From: Actinomycetota bacterium
GTDB taxonomy: Bacteria > Actinomycetota > Actinomycetes > Nanopelagicales > Nanopelagicaceae
Reading direction: 5' to 3'
Length of the DNA stretch: 8,656 bases
Assembly: GCA_009702845.1 (NCBI GenBank)
Contig: WLHG01000031.1
Coordinates: 1-8,656 of the forward strand
Part shown: piece by piece, positions 6,382-8,656 of the stretch
How positions within the stretch are numbered: position 1 is the first letter of the stretch
Layout of the letters: every line of letters starts with the position of its first letter
Notes under the pieces: generated by a model
Seen by the model: the letters and a program-made list of their open reading frames with translations, nothing else
Database searches by the model: none
Told to the model about the DNA's origin: nothing
Made by a program: the position numbers and the translations under genes

Positions 6382-8656
6382 CGATGATTTTTGAGCCAGA
6401 TTTCGGCACGCCTGTCAGCGAGCGAACCGATTGTGTAAACCTTGAGATTGATGGCCGCGCAATCACCGTTCCCGCAGAAACTTCGATTATGCGCGCAGCC
6501 CTTGAAGCCGGCATTGATATCCCAAAACTCTGTTCTACCGATAGTTTAAAGGCCTTTGGTTCATGTCGATTGTGCGTCATTCAAGTCGATGGTCGTAACG
6601 GCACTCCATCATCCTGTACAACACCAGTTGCCGAAGGTATGAAAGTTGCTACACAATCGGAAAAACTTGATCGCATCCGCAAAGGCGTTATGGAGCTCTA
6701 TCTTTCGGATCACCCAGCAGATTGTGCAACAGGAGATGAATGTGAAGTTCATGGCGTTGCTAAGAAAATTGGAATAGGTTCTAGCCGCTATACAAACGTT
6801 GCCACGCACTTAGATTTGAAAAAAGATGAGAGTAATCCCTACTTCACCTTTGATTCAACTGAGTGCATCGTCTGCAACCGATGTGTACGAGCCTGCGATG
6901 AAGTGCAGGGAACTTTTGCATTAACGATCGAGAACCGTGGCTTTGAAGCCAGGGTCTCATCGTCGGGTACCTCATTTATTGAGAGCGAGTGTGTTTCATG
7001 TGGAGCCTGCGTGCAGGCCTGCCCAACTGGAGCCCTTACTGAAAAAACGCTATTAACTATCGGTGCGCCAACCTCTTCAGTTATTACAACGTGTGCCTAC
7101 TGCGGCGTTGGTTGCAGCTTTAAAGCTGAGATGCGTGGCGAAGAAGTTGTGCGTATGGTTCCATTGAAAACCGGTGGCGCAAATGAAGGACACTCATGCG
7201 TGAAGGGCCGCTTTTCATATGGATATGCCACTCACTCTGATCGTATAACAAAGCCAATGATTCGAAGCGCAATCACTGATCCATGGAAAGAGGTTTCATG
7301 GAGCGAAGCTATTACTTTTGCCGCCGATGGATTAAAACGCATTCAGGCAGAAACTGGAGTCAATGCAATCGGCGGAATCACTTCTTCGCGCTGTACTAAT
7401 GAAGAGGTCTTCGTAGTACAAAAGATGGTTCGAGCCGCTTTTGGTAATAACAACGTCGATACCTGTGCCCGTGTGTGTCATTCGCCAACAGGTTATGGGC
7501 TCGGTCAGACATTTGGAACATCGGCCGGAACTCAAGATTTTGAGTCGGTAGAACACAGTGATGTCATCATGCTCATCGGCGCTAATCCAACCTCGGCCCA
7601 CCCAGTCTTTGCCTCACGCATGAAGCAGGCGATACGAAAAGGCGCAAAGTTAATCGTTATCGATCCCCGTGTCATTGCATTAGTTCGTACTCCTGGAATT
7701 ACTGCATCACACCATCTGCAGTTAATGCCAGGTACAAATGTCGCCGTTATCAACGCTCTGGCCCATGTGATTGCAACCGATGGCCTTATTAAACGTGAGT
7801 TTGTTGAAGAGCGTTGTGATGCCCAATCCTTCAAAGAGTGGGAGACGTTCATTTCACTGGGCGAGAACTCACCCGAAGCCCTTGAAGCATCTTCGCGAGT
7901 TCCCGCCGCTCAGATTCGCGCAGCGGCGCATATGTTTGCCAATGCTAGAAACGGCTCTATTTATTACGGTCTTGGAGTTACAGAGCACAGTCAAGGTTCA
8001 ACAATGGTTATGGGAATTGCAAACCTTGCCATGGCAACTGGAAATATTGGCCGCAAAGGCGTTGGCGTTAATCCACTTCGGGGACAGAACAATGTGCAGG
8101 GCTCCTGCGATATGGGCTCATTCCCGCATGAGCTCTCTGGCTATCGTCACATTTCAAACCCAGATACACGAAAAATCTTTAATGATGCATGGGGTGTAGT
8201 GCTGCAAGATCGTCCCGGCATGAGAATCCCAAATATGTTTGATGCAGCTATTGCTGGCCAATACCGAGGTCTCTATGTCCAGGGCGAAGACATTGCTCAA
8301 TCTGATCCCAATACCTCGCATGTACATGCAGCATTACGAGCGATGGACATGGTGATTGTGCAAGATCTCTTCTTGAATGAGACATCAAAGTTCGCACATG
8401 TCTTTTTGCCAGGAACATCCTTTTTAGAAAAAGACGGTACTTTCACAAATGCCGAAAGAAGAATCAACCGTGTTCGCCCCGTGATGAAATCTAAAACCGG
8501 CAAGAGCGAGTTTGAAGTTACCTGCGACTTAGCCACTGCGATGGGATATCCAATGTCCTATGAAAACGGCGCGGCGATTATGGATGAGATAGCGGCCACC
8601 ACACCGACTTTTGCCGGAGTCTCCTTTGCTAAGTTAGATGAGCTTGGAAGTATTCA
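6378..8656 (+). CDS. fdsA: NAD-dependent formate dehydrogenase alpha subunit, molybdopterin-containing (3' partial)
   Basis: The frame is open from the ATG at 6378 to the right edge: 759 codons with no stop. FdsA proteins usually exceed 900 residues, so the C-terminal part is missing. This is the catalytic subunit, oxidising formate to CO2 at a bis-MGD molybdenum (or tungsten) centre. Order of sites: a plant-type [2Fe-2S] cluster with Cys52, Cys63, Cys66 and Cys80; a NuoG His-Cys region at His112, Cys116 and Cys122 that is short and lacks one Cys; two [4Fe-4S] clusters with Cys163, 166, 169, 173 and Cys205, 208, 211, 215; the catalytic-domain [4Fe-4S] with Cys239, 242, 246 and 274; the Mo ligand Cys367 with active-site His368 (CARVCHSPTG); and the active-site Arg568 in NPLRGQNNVQG. 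The Mo ligand is an ordinary TGT Cys, so selenocysteine is not used. A plain assimilatory nitrate reductase is excluded by the NuoG-like N-terminus and by fdsGB. Accessory fdsC or fdsD genes would be expected downstream. Confidence 0.93.
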   Translation, partial: MTMIFEPDFGTPVSERTDCVNLEIDGRAITVPAETSIMRAALEAGIDIPKLCSTDSLKAFGSCRLCVIQVDGRNGTPSSCTTPVAEGMKVATQSEKLDRIRKGVMELYLSDHPADCATGDECEVHGVAKKIGIGSSRYTNVATHLDLKKDESNPYFTFDSTECIVCNRCVRACDEVQGTFALTIENRGFEARVSSSGTSFIESECVSCGACVQACPTGALTEKTLLTIGAPTSSVITTCAYCGVGCSFKAEMRGEEVVRMVPLKTGGANEGHSCVKGRFSYGYATHSDRITKPMIRSAITDPWKEVSWSEAITFAADGLKRIQAETGVNAIGGITSSRCTNEEVFVVQKMVRAAFGNNNVDTCARVCHSPTGYGLGQTFGTSAGTQDFESVEHSDVIMLIGANPTSAHPVFASRMKQAIRKGAKLIVIDPRVIALVRTPGITASHHLQLMPGTNVAVINALAHVIATDGLIKREFVEERCDAQSFKEWETFISLGENSPEALEASSRVPAAQIRAAAHMFANARNGSIYYGLGVTEHSQGSTMVMGIANLAMATGNIGRKGVGVNPLRGQNNVQGSCDMGSFPHELSGYRHISNPDTRKIFNDAWGVVLQDRPGMRIPNMFDAAIAGQYRGLYVQGEDIAQSDPNTSHVHAALRAMDMVIVQDLFLNETSKFAHVFLPGTSFLEKDGTFTNAERRINRVRPVMKSKTGKSEFEVTCDLATAMGYPMSYENGAAIMDEIAATTPTFAGVSFAKLDELGSI

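Noticed and set aside
7771..8199. 142-codon + strand frame overlapping fdsA in another frame
   Set aside because: The FdsA frame here carries conserved residues including the catalytic Arg568 motif; the alternative translation has no family features and no ribosome-binding site.
4436..8656. Reading the last three genes as NuoEFG of respiratory complex I
   Set aside because: The third protein carries an intact formate dehydrogenase active site (Cys367-His368, Arg568) and a bis-MGD domain, and no other nuo genes adjoin, so a soluble FdsGBA enzyme fits better.

Overview
The window is coding almost from end to end on the + strand. It holds seven consecutive genes that overlap or nearly touch: a GcvT-type folate-binding demethylase (5' end outside the window), etfB, etfA, fhs, and the three subunits of a NAD-linked molybdenum formate dehydrogenase, fdsG, fdsB and fdsA (3' end outside). 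Junctions are 1-nt TAATG overlaps (1054, 1809, 4436), 4-nt ATGA overlaps (4858-4861, 6378-6381), or a 3-nt gap (2769-2771). No internal promoter, terminator, RNA gene, mobile element or CRISPR array was seen, and no non-coding stretch is longer than a few bases. The layout is that of one co-transcribed, translationally coupled operon whose promoter lies upstream of base 1.

The genes make sense as a C1-oxidation module. The first protein resembles the C-terminal half of dimethylglycine/sarcosine dehydrogenase-type enzymes. These pass electrons from an N-methyl group to ETF and the one-carbon unit to tetrahydrofolate. EtfBA would take the electrons. After conversion of methylene-THF to formyl-THF by FolD-type enzymes not encoded here, Fhs run in reverse would give formate plus ATP. 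FdsGBA would then oxidise formate to CO2 and reduce NAD+. The inferred output is ETF-linked reducing power, ATP and NADH from a methylated amine, so the set looks energy-yielding rather than biosynthetic.

Organism: a bacterium with moderate base composition that uses TTA and other A/T-ending codons freely and has compact overlapping genes. The style of the Etf and GcvT proteins and the compactness would fit a streamlined aquatic actinobacterium, but this is an impression; an alphaproteobacterium or another lineage is not excluded.

The oddest point is in FdsA. The His-Cys motif that binds the N3-like [4Fe-4S] cluster in NuoG/FdsA proteins is about three residues short and lacks one cysteine. 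The other Fe-S motifs, the Mo-ligand Cys and the active-site His and Arg are intact. An 18-bp perfect palindrome lies inside the GcvT-like gene.
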